Positions 1 through 7,650 of a DNA stretch of 64,000 bases are shown piece after piece. The translations under genes were made by a program, and so were the position numbers. Position 1 is the stretch's first letter, and every line of letters starts with the position of its first letter. The notes below the pieces were generated by a model that ran no database searches, was not told the origin of the DNA, and worked only from the letters and a program-made list of their open reading frames with translations. This DNA is from a virus. The stretch covers positions 1 through 64,000 of IMG/VR virus record IMGVR_UViG_3300015360_000042; one strand, written 5' to 3'.

Positions 1-90
1 CGAGTCTTCGGATGTGGCCAGGTGTACATCGAGCGAAATAAAGATACTATTTTCAATGATAAATCGTATCAGTTTTGTTTTATCAGTCAT
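1..90 (-). CDS. Partial unknown protein (N-terminus only)
   Basis: The first 30 codons of a leftward gene are visible, starting with ATG at 90 and running open off the left edge. A GGAG-type ribosome binding site lies about 6 bases upstream, inside the end of the neighbouring gene, and the start falls 2 bases after that gene's stop, which suggests coupled translation in one leftward operon. The visible residues (MTDKTKLIRF...) match no family I recognise. It is real as an expressed start; its function is unknown. Confidence 0.6.
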   Translation of the reverse strand, partial: MTDKTKLIRFIIENSIFISLDVHLATSEDS

Positions 91-91
91 T

Positions 92-541
92 TTAATTCTC
101 CTCGTTAAAAATTTCTAAAGTTATATTAATCAGATCAGCGATTTCTTGCGGGCTATAGCTCAGTGACTCGTCTGCACTAAAGTAATATTTTTCATCCGCA
201 CTTTCTTGCGAGCTACAGCGTGGATTGCATTGCACCTCATCGCAAATGTCTTCAAAAGTCATGGGTAAATCTGCCCCATTGACGCTGTCATAAAATACTT
301 CTGATAAATCTAAATCACCACATGCGTATGTAACAAAACTCTCAAACTCACTAACAGAAGTAAACTTGCTCAGGTCTGAAATTTTTAATAAAATTACACT
401 TAGCTTTATATCTTCAGGTGAATCAGATTGTGAATCATCTAGATAATCCTCAAGTCTCTCAATTATTCCTTCAGAAATTTCTTTTGAACTTTTTCTAATG
501 TAGTTTTCAATTTTTAAGTCTCTTTTTTCTATATAAGTCAT
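92..541 (-). CDS. Small acidic protein, unknown function
   Basis: A 149-residue acidic protein, rich in Asp, Glu and Ser. The N-terminal third is probably helical and charged, and the C-terminal half carries only two Cys (a CNPRC motif near residue 107), too few for an obvious zinc site. The start is well supported: a full GGAGG ribosome binding site sits 6-8 bases before the ATG at 541, and a strong sigma70-like promoter (about 589-617, leftward) lies just upstream. It is the first gene of a leftward unit diverging from the late genes, so it is probably expressed early by host RNA polymerase. I do not recognise a family; small acidic early phage proteins are often host-takeover or anti-defence factors, but nothing here proves that. 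Confidence 0.75.
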   Translation of the reverse strand: MTYIEKRDLKIENYIRKSSKEISEGIIERLEDYLDDSQSDSPEDIKLSVILLKISDLSKFTSVSEFESFVTYACGDLDLSEVFYDSVNGADLPMTFEDICDEVQCNPRCSSQESADEKYYFSADESLSYSPQEIADLINITLEIFNEEN

Positions 542-588
542 TTTAAACCTCCGAGTAACTTTGATTAGGTATATTTGTTATATAACTA

Positions 589-617
589 ATTATAGGACAA
601 TAAGTTCAAATAGTCAA
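589..617 (-). promoter_or_regulatory. Sigma70-type promoter, leftward
   Basis: Read on the minus strand, TTGACT (612-617) is followed after exactly 17 bases by TATAAT (589-594), a near-consensus bacterial sigma70 promoter. It points into the acidic gene at 541 and the partial gene beyond it. It is the best promoter in the window and marks the leftward unit as host-polymerase-driven, probably early. Confidence 0.85.
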
Positions 618-649
618 GTAAATCACTAAACTATTTTTAGGCTAACCTA

Positions 650-1468
650 TTGGATTCCAAAGGCCACTATACGCGCCTAACTGCTCACAATTGCGATAAT
701 TTACTAAAGTGCTACTATAAGTGTATGAATTTTTTAAAAAAAGGCATTCCGAAATTTTTGTGGCTTCTAAAGCCGTTTCTTCTCTGGATAGATCGTAATT
801 TGACGATTAAAGTCGCCATCAAAAAAGTGACAGGTAGAGACTATTATCAGCACCGCGACAAAATAATTAAAGGCACGGTTTTTATAACTGATTCTTTTGG
901 CCACGGTTCAAACCTAGTAAATCCTTCCAAAGGAAAACATGGCGCAATTTATTTTGGTTTTAAAATTAAATCAGCATTAGAAAACGTATTAAGAGAATTA
1001 ACTTTTTCAATTGAGAACGATACGGACACAATTCTAAAAGGTGAGAATCTTAAAAAATTTAAAAGAATTAAAGACGCCTTATTAAAGTACGAACCTAATG
1101 ACGATGTCTGTTACGTGATCGAAGCACAAGCAGAAGGCGTAATGTTAACCGACTTGATAACCTTCATGACAACTAAGGATCGATTTAAAGCGTTCACGCC
1201 CAATGTAAATGAAGATATTAAAAGTGACATAATGGCGATTGCGGCAAATTATGCATTAATTGATTTAGGCCTCGGCTACGATTATGGTTTTGAGCAGTCA
1301 GACGATACTAAATATTGTTTTGAAGTGGTCGTGGATGCCTATAAATCAGCTAACCCTAAATTAAATTTCAAACCAGAATGTGTTCTAGGTTATCAGTTTT
1401 ATCTCGCATCGGCATTTACGACCGATCCAGCAAATTGGATATTGCTATTTAGTCTTGGTGAAGATTAG
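650..1468 (+). CDS. Permuted papain-fold (YiiX/NlpC-P60-like) peptidase or amidase
   Basis: A 272-residue protein with the motif order of circularly permuted papain-fold enzymes: a His-containing strand first (GKHGAIYFG, His about residue 97) and the Cys late (YCFEVV, Cys about residue 223, preceded by YDYGF). In YiiX/YebB and permuted NlpC-P60 families these form the Cys-His catalytic pair that hydrolyses amide or ester bonds, often in cell walls. The start is uncertain: TTG at 650 gives the longest form but has only a weak AGG upstream; ATG at 725, just before a hydrophobic FLWLLKPFLLW stretch, is possible. That stretch could be a membrane anchor. Its place before the portal operon fits a lysis enzyme or a virion-associated cell-wall hydrolase. 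The fold assignment is inference from motifs only. Confidence 0.6.
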   Translation: MDSKGHYTRLTAHNCDNLLKCYYKCMNFLKKGIPKFLWLLKPFLLWIDRNLTIKVAIKKVTGRDYYQHRDKIIKGTVFITDSFGHGSNLVNPSKGKHGAIYFGFKIKSALENVLRELTFSIENDTDTILKGENLKKFKRIKDALLKYEPNDDVCYVIEAQAEGVMLTDLITFMTTKDRFKAFTPNVNEDIKSDIMAIAANYALIDLGLGYDYGFEQSDDTKYCFEVVVDAYKSANPKLNFKPECVLGYQFYLASAFTTDPANWILLFSLGED

Positions 1469-1538
1469 TATTAGGTTTGTAAAATAATAATTTTTAATTT
1501 ACACTAATGATCTACATCTTAATCATTAAAGAGAAAGT

Positions 1539-1793
1539 ATGGGCAATAAAATTTTTATCGGTGGCTTGAACTACGCAACTACTGAACAGGCATTGCTTTC
1601 AGAATTAAAGAAATATGGTGAAGTATTATCAATTCGGATCGTTACGGATAAAGAAACAGGAAAATCTAAAGGGTTTGGATTCGCAACTTTAAAATCCATT
1701 GAACAAGTCGGCCTAGTAATAAATGGTATGAACAATACTATTTTCGAAGGTCGAAGAGTTGGAGTTAAAGAAGCTATAGAAAAACAAGGATAA
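1539..1793 (+). CDS. RRM-domain RNA-binding protein
   Basis: An 84-residue protein that is essentially one RNA recognition motif. RNP2 is KIFIGGLNY (residues 4-12) and RNP1 is KGFGFATL (about residues 44-51), with the expected beta-alpha-beta spacing and a final strand VGVKEA. Such single-RRM proteins resemble bacterial Rbp and eukaryotic glycine-rich RNA-binding proteins and bind single-stranded RNA through the aromatic RNP residues, which are present here. The gene has a purine-rich ribosome binding site and ends 5 bases before the portal start, so it is probably cotranscribed with head genes. RRM proteins are uncommon in phages; a role in late mRNA stability or translation is inference. 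Confidence 0.9.
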   Translation: MGNKIFIGGLNYATTEQALLSELKKYGEVLSIRIVTDKETGKSKGFGFATLKSIEQVGLVINGMNNTIFEGRRVGVKEAIEKQG

Positions 1794-1798
1794 TCGAC

Positions 1799-3496
1799 AT
1801 GTCAATTTCATTACAAACGTCTCTCACTCAACAACTACTCCAACGCGCAACAAATAACCTACACATGACATCTCCTGAAGAAATCGCTGTAGTAGGTAAA
1901 GCTGACTACGAAAGGGCCGTCAATGAAGGTTTTTTTGATGGTCCAGATGCGAGTAGTGTAAAACAATTTCATCGTCACTATGTTCTAACGGCCTACTCAA
2001 ACATTTACAGTCGATTAACTCTGAAACTTCAGCAAATTATACGCGAGGTGGATCAAATCAGTTCGTTTTACTTAGTTGATGTCGCTTTAAATCAAATTGT
2101 TGACGATGCTCTTGCTCCTAGAATGGGTGATGAGCAAATTTTTAAATTTTCGAGTACTGATCAATTAGTCGAAAAAACATTAAACGATATGCGCGAAACG
2201 ATTAATTTGGATCAAACTATTATGAACATCGCCTCGGATCTTTGCAAGTATGGCGAGTACGTTTTAAGCACCGATATCAAAAAGGATAGCGGAGTAATTG
2301 CGCTATACGATGATTTAGATCAGGGCACCGTTATATCAATTTCAAACAATGGCGACACTGTGGCGTATTTGGCCATGGATGAACTTAGAAGAACGGTTGA
2401 AGTAAAAGAGCTGGCCGATTACATAAAATTTACTCTCGGTGGTCAGAGAGTTAAGGTGATGTTTGACGATGCCATGCACGGCATGATGCATTCAAACAAG
2501 CAACTAAGAGATTACTATAAAAAAATCCCAAGATTCTTAAGAGTCGGCAAATCAGAAATTTATCCATTTATTGGAAAATTCAAAGAACTAGAATTATTAG
2601 AGAAGATGATTCCTGCCATGAAAATTAATAAACTTTCTCAAGGTAATTTAGTCGCCCTTCCAGTGCCTGATAATTTCGATCTAGAGCAAGGTTTAAATGC
2701 CGCTAGACGAGTCGAGGGCATGGTCAATAAGAAAGTAATGGTTGATCCAACTCAAGGCGAAATTACCGTTGAAGCGATCTTGTCCACGGCCGGAAAAACT
2801 AGGGTGATACCAGTTTTTGGCGACAAGGGAAGATTAGATAAAATGGATTACAAGTCCGATGACGCAGACGATTTATTTACTAATACAAAAGAGATTCGTG
2901 AAAACATTTTGGATTCAGTAGGCGTACCGTCAGAATTAATCTATAAGTCGGACAATCTTTCCAAAACAGATATCTTGAAAAGGTATGCTAAATATCTCAG
3001 AAAATTAAAAAAACTAAGAAAGGCCTTAGCGGAAGGTTTAAAAACTATTGCAGAAATTCATTTACAAAATAAAGGCATCTCGTATGTCGCAAAAGACATT
3101 GAAGTTACTTTTGTAAACACACTAGTAGAGATTGACAACCTTGATAAACTTGAGCACGCCGACATCACATTTTCAATGCTCACCAATGCCAAAAATTTTA
3201 TGGCCGACTTGGTTGCAGAGGATTCACCATATAAAGATTTAATTGATTTAAATAAGTTCGTTATTTACTTAGAATCAAATCTCAAAACAGTAGGCCTTCA
3301 AGATGTTTTAAAAACAAAAGAAGAGGGCGGAAAATCAATTAATAAACTTGATCAGATAGGCGAGACTCCAGGTACTGATCTACCGGATGCGCCTTCTACT
3401 AAAGAAGTTCCTAAAGCAAATAAGCAACAAGAAAAATATCCAAACATACCATTCAAGGTGAACATGCCTGAAAAGAAATTAAGGAGAAGAGTGTGA
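1799..3496 (+). CDS. Portal vertex protein (T4 gp20-like)
   Basis: A 565-residue protein with the size, order and sequence character of T4-like portal proteins, which form the dodecameric ring for DNA packaging and head-tail joining. Recognisable features are the N-terminal region with Tyr/Ser-rich helices, the central stretch around GIEP-type clip and stem residues (IREN...GVPSELIYKS, about residues 365-385) and the long basic C-terminal helix (ILKRYAKYLRKLKKLRK) typical of the crown. It starts at ATG 1799, five bases after the RRM gene, and its stop overlaps the GTG of the next gene. The terminase large subunit, often upstream, is not in the window. Confidence 0.85.
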   Translation: MSISLQTSLTQQLLQRATNNLHMTSPEEIAVVGKADYERAVNEGFFDGPDASSVKQFHRHYVLTAYSNIYSRLTLKLQQIIREVDQISSFYLVDVALNQIVDDALAPRMGDEQIFKFSSTDQLVEKTLNDMRETINLDQTIMNIASDLCKYGEYVLSTDIKKDSGVIALYDDLDQGTVISISNNGDTVAYLAMDELRRTVEVKELADYIKFTLGGQRVKVMFDDAMHGMMHSNKQLRDYYKKIPRFLRVGKSEIYPFIGKFKELELLEKMIPAMKINKLSQGNLVALPVPDNFDLEQGLNAARRVEGMVNKKVMVDPTQGEITVEAILSTAGKTRVIPVFGDKGRLDKMDYKSDDADDLFTNTKEIRENILDSVGVPSELIYKSDNLSKTDILKRYAKYLRKLKKLRKALAEGLKTIAEIHLQNKGISYVAKDIEVTFVNTLVEIDNLDKLEHADITFSMLTNAKNFMADLVAEDSPYKDLIDLNKFVIYLESNLKTVGLQDVLKTKEEGGKSINKLDQIGETPGTDLPDAPSTKEVPKANKQQEKYPNIPFKVNMPEKKLRRRV

Positions 3497-4038
3497 GCAA
3501 ATTAAGAAGCGTGCTTGATAAACACAACGCTGGTACTGAAAAAGTTGAAACCTTTGCGAGAGATACCCCACGTATTAACCAATTGAAAAAATATTTGGAT
3601 ACCATCGAGGATGGCATGGGACTTATGCGTAACGGATTCATTGGCATATCAAACGCCTACGATAAAGCTGATGTTGAAGGCAAATTTAATTTAAACGCAA
3701 TTCCAAATATCGTAATTTCTGAATTAGTAGATGACTTTCGTGATTGCGTATCAGACACGTTAGTTGATATTGAGCGAAATATTTACGAATCATTAAGCGA
3801 GGGTCAACATTACTCAACTAAATTAAGACAAGTTGAGGGTTCGGCCGGAACAAGAAAAGCAAGAATGGCAATCAAAGAAGCTAAGAAAATGGTTGAGAAT
3901 TTTTTAGATACCGACCACGCCTCACCAAGTCCAGTAGGCGAATCAGATACCAAAGCACTATCAATAGCAAAAGGTAATTTAGAAGAGGCAATTAAACAAC
4001 TTCACGAAGCTAAAGTTGCAAAAAAAAGCAGGGGATAA
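3493..4038 (+). CDS. Helical head-region protein, unknown function
   Basis: A 181-residue, largely helical and charged protein that begins with GTG at 3493, overlapping the portal stop by four bases (GTGA). The overlap and the AAGGAGAAGA ribosome binding site within the portal end support this start. There are no membrane segments or recognisable motifs; the last third is rich in Lys, Ala and Glu (EAKKMVENF, EEAIKQLHEAKVAKK), suggesting a coiled coil. Genes between portal and protease in T4-like phages commonly encode prohead core components, so a core or scaffold accessory role is possible by position only. Confidence 0.75.
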   Translation: MSKLRSVLDKHNAGTEKVETFARDTPRINQLKKYLDTIEDGMGLMRNGFIGISNAYDKADVEGKFNLNAIPNIVISELVDDFRDCVSDTLVDIERNIYESLSEGQHYSTKLRQVEGSAGTRKARMAIKEAKKMVENFLDTDHASPSPVGESDTKALSIAKGNLEEAIKQLHEAKVAKKSRG

Positions 4039-4040
4039 TA

Positions 4041-4658
4041 ATGAAGTTAGCAGAAGAACTTTTAGAAGATTTGGATGAATTATCTTTTAGTGCTTCAGTA
4101 GCAGATTATATTAAGGCAATGTTGTTACAATGGGACGGTTTATCAGAAGTGGTAAAGCTTACTGGTGTCAGCTATTGCAATGCTGATAAATCCTTGGCCA
4201 TGGAGTTTGAAGATGACGAGGGCGAGACAATATTAATAGTGTTTCTGGAGATTGATAGCATACCATCTGTAGTTATTGTTGGCGAAGAAGACGAGGACGA
4301 CGAGGTTATAGACTTGACCGACATCGGCCTAAAATCTTTTGATTTTGAGAATGAGCAAATTGATAATTGGTTAACACTTCCTCTACTATTAGACATTTTA
4401 GATGGTGATGAAGATTACGAAGACGATGAGTTTGAAGAGGCATTTATTAATGTTATTCGCGGTGGAAAAAGAATTAAGAAAAAATTGAAACGAAAGAAAC
4501 GTAAAATAATGACGAGTAAGAAAAGAGCAGGAATTAGAAAGGCCACTAGATCAAGAAAAAGAGGACTTAAGAAGGCGCTTAGAAAAAGAAAAAGGTCTTT
4601 AAAAATTAGAGGTCGAATGAAGCTTAAAAGAAAATCAAACCCAAAAATGAGAGTATAG
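4041..4658 (+). CDS. Charge-polarised protein: acidic N-terminal part, strongly basic tail
   Basis: A 205-residue protein with two opposite halves. Residues 1-140 are acidic, with runs such as GEEDEDDEV and DGDEDYEDDEFEEAF; residues about 142-205 are dominated by Lys and Arg (KKKLKRKKRKI, RKATRSRKRGLKK). It starts two bases after the previous stop. The basic tail could bind DNA or an acidic scaffold, and the acidic half could self-neutralise it or mimic DNA. In T4 the slots after the portal hold charged prohead core proteins (gp67, gp68); this is a positional analogy, not a homology claim. The tail could also be a substrate of the capsid protease. Confidence 0.75.
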   Translation: MKLAEELLEDLDELSFSASVADYIKAMLLQWDGLSEVVKLTGVSYCNADKSLAMEFEDDEGETILIVFLEIDSIPSVVIVGEEDEDDEVIDLTDIGLKSFDFENEQIDNWLTLPLLLDILDGDEDYEDDEFEEAFINVIRGGKRIKKKLKRKKRKIMTSKKRAGIRKATRSRKRGLKKALRKRKRSLKIRGRMKLKRKSNPKMRV

Positions 4659-4660
4659 TT

Positions 4661-4891
4661 ATGTCGTCCACTGCCTCATCAATTAAAAAACTATGTGCGA
4701 AATTAGGTACGCAAGCCGGAAGAGAGCTTGCTAAAAATATAAACAATGAAACTCGCACCTTGCTTGTAGGTGCAATATCCATGCTATCAATGGCGAGTGG
4801 TATGTCCGATACAGAACCTCAGAGTGCGAGACTTCTTTATAGTCAGGCAAGACGCTTGATAGGGACTAAGGTGCCAGATGCCAAACGATAA
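4661..4891 (+). CDS. Small helical protein, unknown
   Basis: A 76-residue protein starting two bases after the previous stop and overlapping the next gene by 14 bases, so it sits firmly in the head-gene operon. It is Ala/Ser/Leu-rich with a central moderately hydrophobic helix (LLVGAISMLSMASGM) and a basic C-terminus. The helix is short and small-residue-rich for a true membrane span. No family recognised. Confidence 0.65.
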   Translation: MSSTASSIKKLCAKLGTQAGRELAKNINNETRTLLVGAISMLSMASGMSDTEPQSARLLYSQARRLIGTKVPDAKR

Positions 4892-5324
4892 CGATTTAGT
4901 TAAGGTTTATTTTCAACAATTAAATGAGCGAATCAACCGATTCGAAATTTTAATTAGTAAACTGTTTGATAACCAAACGGAAATGATGACTAAGTTAGAG
5001 AGAAACGTTGTATCGTTTGAAGATAGTAAGCAAAAAAATATCGCGTTTGAATCAATCCTGGAAAAGATGGGACACCACATTTCTGATATAACAAGTAAAT
5101 TAGTTTCAATGGAAAGAGATTTTAGCGGATTTCAGCGCGACGTACACGAGTTAGAAGAAGATATGACAATTGTAAAAAAACATGTTGATAAAGTTGATAG
5201 AACAATTTTTTTCTTTTCATCCTTGCCGTCGTTGGTTAAGGTTATCGTTCTATGTCTCACACTGATTACATCTGGCTATGGTTGTTATGTAATAATCAAA
5301 CCTAAAGAAGAAGTGACGAGATGA
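4878..5324 (+). CDS. Coiled-coil protein with C-terminal membrane segment
   Basis: A 148-residue protein: a long heptad-like coiled coil (about residues 8-110, ending LEEDMTIVKKHVDKVD) followed by one hydrophobic segment (LVKVIVLCLTLITSGYGCYVII, about residues 119-140) and a short charged tail. This coiled-coil-plus-C-terminal-anchor layout resembles XhlA-type holin-associated proteins, which suggests a membrane or lysis role, but the position among head genes is unusual for that. The stop overlaps the start of the interrupted methyltransferase gene (ATGA). Confidence 0.7.
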   Translation: MPNDNDLVKVYFQQLNERINRFEILISKLFDNQTEMMTKLERNVVSFEDSKQKNIAFESILEKMGHHISDITSKLVSMERDFSGFQRDVHELEEDMTIVKKHVDKVDRTIFFFSSLPSLVKVIVLCLTLITSGYGCYVIIKPKEEVTR

Positions 5325-6133
5325 CATCTTTTGAAGGATTATTTAAAATGACAAACAAAGGAGATTTGGGTTTGTCGGTGTCTCATAAAGTGAAAATCGA
5401 TCTACTGCACGGGGATTGTATTGAGCTTATGAAATCTATACCTAGTAAAAGTATAGACATGATACTGACAGACCCTCCGTAGCTTTATGGCACAACAGCT
5501 TGTAAATGGGATTCAGTTATTCCCTTTGAACCAATGTGGATTGAATTAAAAAGAATCATTAAAGATAATGGTGCAATCTGTTTATTTGGTTCTGAACCTT
5601 TTAGTTCTGCTTTGAGAATGAGTAATTTAAAAATGTTTAAGTATGATTGGGTATGGGAAAAAGAAAAGGGTACTGGATTCGCAAGGGCAAAAAAACAACC
5701 ATTAAGGAAGCACGAAATAATTTCAGTCTTTTATCAGCACCAACCATTTTACAACAGTATTGGCAATATTCTGGATAAACCCTACTCGCATACATTGCCG
5801 ATAAATAAAAGTGACTCTGATAATATTAGTGGTAGTGGATATGATGAAAATAATAAAAGAATTTACATCACATATACACACGCATCAAAGCACACAATTA
5901 TAAAAATAAGTAGAGATACAACAAGAAACTCAGTTCACCCTACTCAAAAACCCGTTCCATTATTAGAATATTTAATCAAAACCTACACATTAGAAAATGA
6001 AACAGTTTTGGATTTTACTATGGGTTCCGGTTCTACTGGTGTTGCTTGTAAGAATCTTAACCGTAGTTTTATTGGTATTGAAAAAGACGATGCTTATTTT
6101 GAAATAGCTAAAAATAGAATAAATAATGATTAA
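5321..6133 (+). pseudogene. DNA methyltransferase copy 1, interrupted by in-frame TAG
   Basis: One continuous reading frame from ATG 5321 to the stop at 6133, broken only by TAG at 5480-5482. The frame encodes the same beta-class amino-methyltransferase as the later copies: an HGDCIELMK start, catalytic TDPP(Y), a central target-recognition region, HPTQKP, and a C-terminal SAM-binding DFTMGSGSTG motif. Against copies 3 and 4 there is a 6-base insertion, GTAGCT, exactly between the codons of the DPPY motif, which both adds the stop and splits the catalytic tetrapeptide. A re-start at ATG 5534 would give a 199-residue fragment without DPPY and with no clear ribosome binding site. The remainder is intact, so the lesion looks recent, or the copy is kept as a silent donor. 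Confidence 0.85.
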
Positions 6134-6190
6134 TCTATTACATGGTGACTGTTTAGAATTAATGAAATCTATTCCTGATAAATCAATCAA
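6095..6190 (+). repeat. Methyltransferase junction repeat, first copy
   Basis: About 95 bases spanning the end of copy 1 and the start of copy 2 recur almost unchanged at 7554-7650 (end of copy 3, start of copy 4), with a more diverged version at 6844-6945. Each contains the ATGATTAA stop/start overlap. Such direct repeats let units be lost, gained or exchanged by homologous recombination. Confidence 0.85.
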
Positions 6191-6884
6191 CTTAGCAGTC
6201 ACCTCTCCACCTTATGACAATTTGAGAAATTATAATGGAACACTTGATTGGAATTTTGATATTTTTAAAGCAATTGCATTAGAGATAGCGAGAGTGCTTG
6301 AAGTGGGCGGTGTTATTGTTTGGATTGTAAATGATTCAACAATCAAGGGAAGTGAAACAGGTTCTAGTTTTAAACAAGCACTTTATTTCAAAGAAGAGTG
6401 TGGGCTTAATTTGCATGACACAATGATTTGGGAAAAGACGGGCCGAATACCTACACAGGACAGGTATTACGCGGTTACTGAGTATATGTTTATTTTCTCA
6501 AAGGGTAAGCCAAGGGCTATGAATTTCATTTGTGACCATAAAACGGTCAACGGTGGAAGGATTCAAAAAAAAGATGCTTGTATAAACAAAGGAAAGCAAA
6601 AAGAAGGGCAAGGTACTTTTATTAGAGCACATTTTTCGAGAAGATCAAATATTTGGAAAATTCATGTAGGAGAAAACTCAACAGGGCATCCAGCGGTGTT
6701 TCCTTTAAAGCTTGCTCAAGACCATATTATATCATGGTCAAATGAAGGAGATACTGTTTTAGACCCATTCATGGGAAGTGGTACAACTGGCCTCGCTTGT
6801 AAAAACCTTAACCGTAATTTTATCGGAATTGAAAAAGATGACAAATACTTTGAAATAGCTAAAAATAGAATAAATAATGATTAA
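6126..6884 (+). CDS. DNA amino-methyltransferase copy 2 (TSPPY type)
   Basis: A 252-residue SAM-dependent methyltransferase. The order is catalytic motif TSPPY (about residue 31), a variable central part, then GHPAVFP and the SAM-binding DPFMGSGTTG near the C-terminus: the beta-class arrangement of N4-cytosine and N6-adenine enzymes. TSPPY is frequent in N4-cytosine and some N6-adenine enzymes, so the modified base cannot be fixed. Its middle differs completely from copies 1, 3 and 4, but its first about 25 and last about 30 residues are almost the same as theirs, pointing to recombination at the ends. Start and upstream stop overlap in ATGATTAA. There is no restriction endonuclease nearby, so it is probably a protective orphan enzyme. 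Confidence 0.9.
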   Translation: MINLLHGDCLELMKSIPDKSINLAVTSPPYDNLRNYNGTLDWNFDIFKAIALEIARVLEVGGVIVWIVNDSTIKGSETGSSFKQALYFKEECGLNLHDTMIWEKTGRIPTQDRYYAVTEYMFIFSKGKPRAMNFICDHKTVNGGRIQKKDACINKGKQKEGQGTFIRAHFSRRSNIWKIHVGENSTGHPAVFPLKLAQDHIISWSNEGDTVLDPFMGSGTTGLACKNLNRNFIGIEKDDKYFEIAKNRINND

Positions 6885-7593
6885 TTTACTACACGGTGAT
6901 TGTTTAGAACTTATGAAAAAAATTCCAGATAAATCTATAGACATGATCTTAACTGATCCTCCTTATCAAACTACACAATGTAAGTGGGATATAATTATTC
7001 CCTTTGAACCAATGTGGATTGAATTAAAAAGAATCATTAAAGATAATGGTGCAATTTGTTTATTTGGTAGTGAACCGTTTAGTTCTGCTTTAAGAATGAG
7101 TAATTTGAAAATGTATAAATACGACTGGATATGGGACAAGGTTAAGCCTAATGGGCATTTGAACGCTAAGAAGCAACCCTTGGTTCTTAGTGAGCAGATA
7201 ATGGTTTTTGGTAATGGCAGGGTAAACTATTTACCTATTATGGAAAAAAGGGATAAAGTCAAAACTTCTAAGGTTTATTCTGTTTCCGCTGTTTACACAC
7301 ACACACAAAAGATAGACATTAACACAAGAATTTACTCACATAGATACCCTAAAAACCATATAAAGATCAGCAATGCCTCACAGAAAAACAGAACACATCC
7401 CACACAAAAACCAATTCCGTTATTAGAATATTTAATCAAAACATATACATTAGAAAATGAAACAGTTTTAGATTTTACTATGGGTTCCGGTTCCACTGGT
7501 GTTGCTTGTAAGAACTTAAATAGATCATTCATTGGTATTGAAAAAGATGACAAATACTTTGAAATAGCTAAAAATAGAATAAATAATGATTAA
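6877..7593 (+). CDS. DNA amino-methyltransferase copy 3 (TDPPY type)
   Basis: A 238-residue beta-class methyltransferase with TDPPY (about residues 27-31), a conserved early block (WIELKRIIKDNGAICLFGSEPFSSALR), a variable target-recognition part (about residues 85-170) and the SAM motif DFTMGSGSTG (about residue 210). The early and late blocks are close to identical to copies 1 and 4, while the middle differs, as expected if each copy recognises another sequence. The middle contains an (AC)6 run at 7295-7306. Start overlaps the previous stop in ATGATTAA. Likely role: modification of phage DNA against host restriction; the target is unknown. Confidence 0.9.
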   Translation: MINLLHGDCLELMKKIPDKSIDMILTDPPYQTTQCKWDIIIPFEPMWIELKRIIKDNGAICLFGSEPFSSALRMSNLKMYKYDWIWDKVKPNGHLNAKKQPLVLSEQIMVFGNGRVNYLPIMEKRDKVKTSKVYSVSAVYTHTQKIDINTRIYSHRYPKNHIKISNASQKNRTHPTQKPIPLLEYLIKTYTLENETVLDFTMGSGSTGVACKNLNRSFIGIEKDDKYFEIAKNRINND

Positions 7594-7650
7594 TCTATTA
7601 CATGGTGACTGTTTAGAATTAATGAAATCTATTCCAGATAAATCAATTGA
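7554..7650 (+). repeat. Methyltransferase junction repeat, second copy
   Basis: Near-identical partner of the repeat at 6095-6190, differing at only a few positions by eye (for example TATTTT against TACTTT and CCTG against CCAG). Recombination between the two would delete copies 2 and 3 together or swap the unit order. Confidence 0.85.

Noticed and set aside
4172-4396. Leftward ORF with poly-Ser opposite the acidic protein
   Set aside because: Poly-Ser results from reading Asp/Glu codons on the other strand; shadow only.
5480-5482. TAG reassigned to an amino acid across the phage
   Set aside because: Many intact genes here end with TAG (for example at 1468, 4658, 16176 and 23094) and are followed closely by starts; no other gene has an internal TAG.
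5534-6133. A separate shorter methyltransferase starting at ATG 5534
   Set aside because: It lacks the catalytic DPPY motif and any clear ribosome binding site; it is the rest of the interrupted copy 1.
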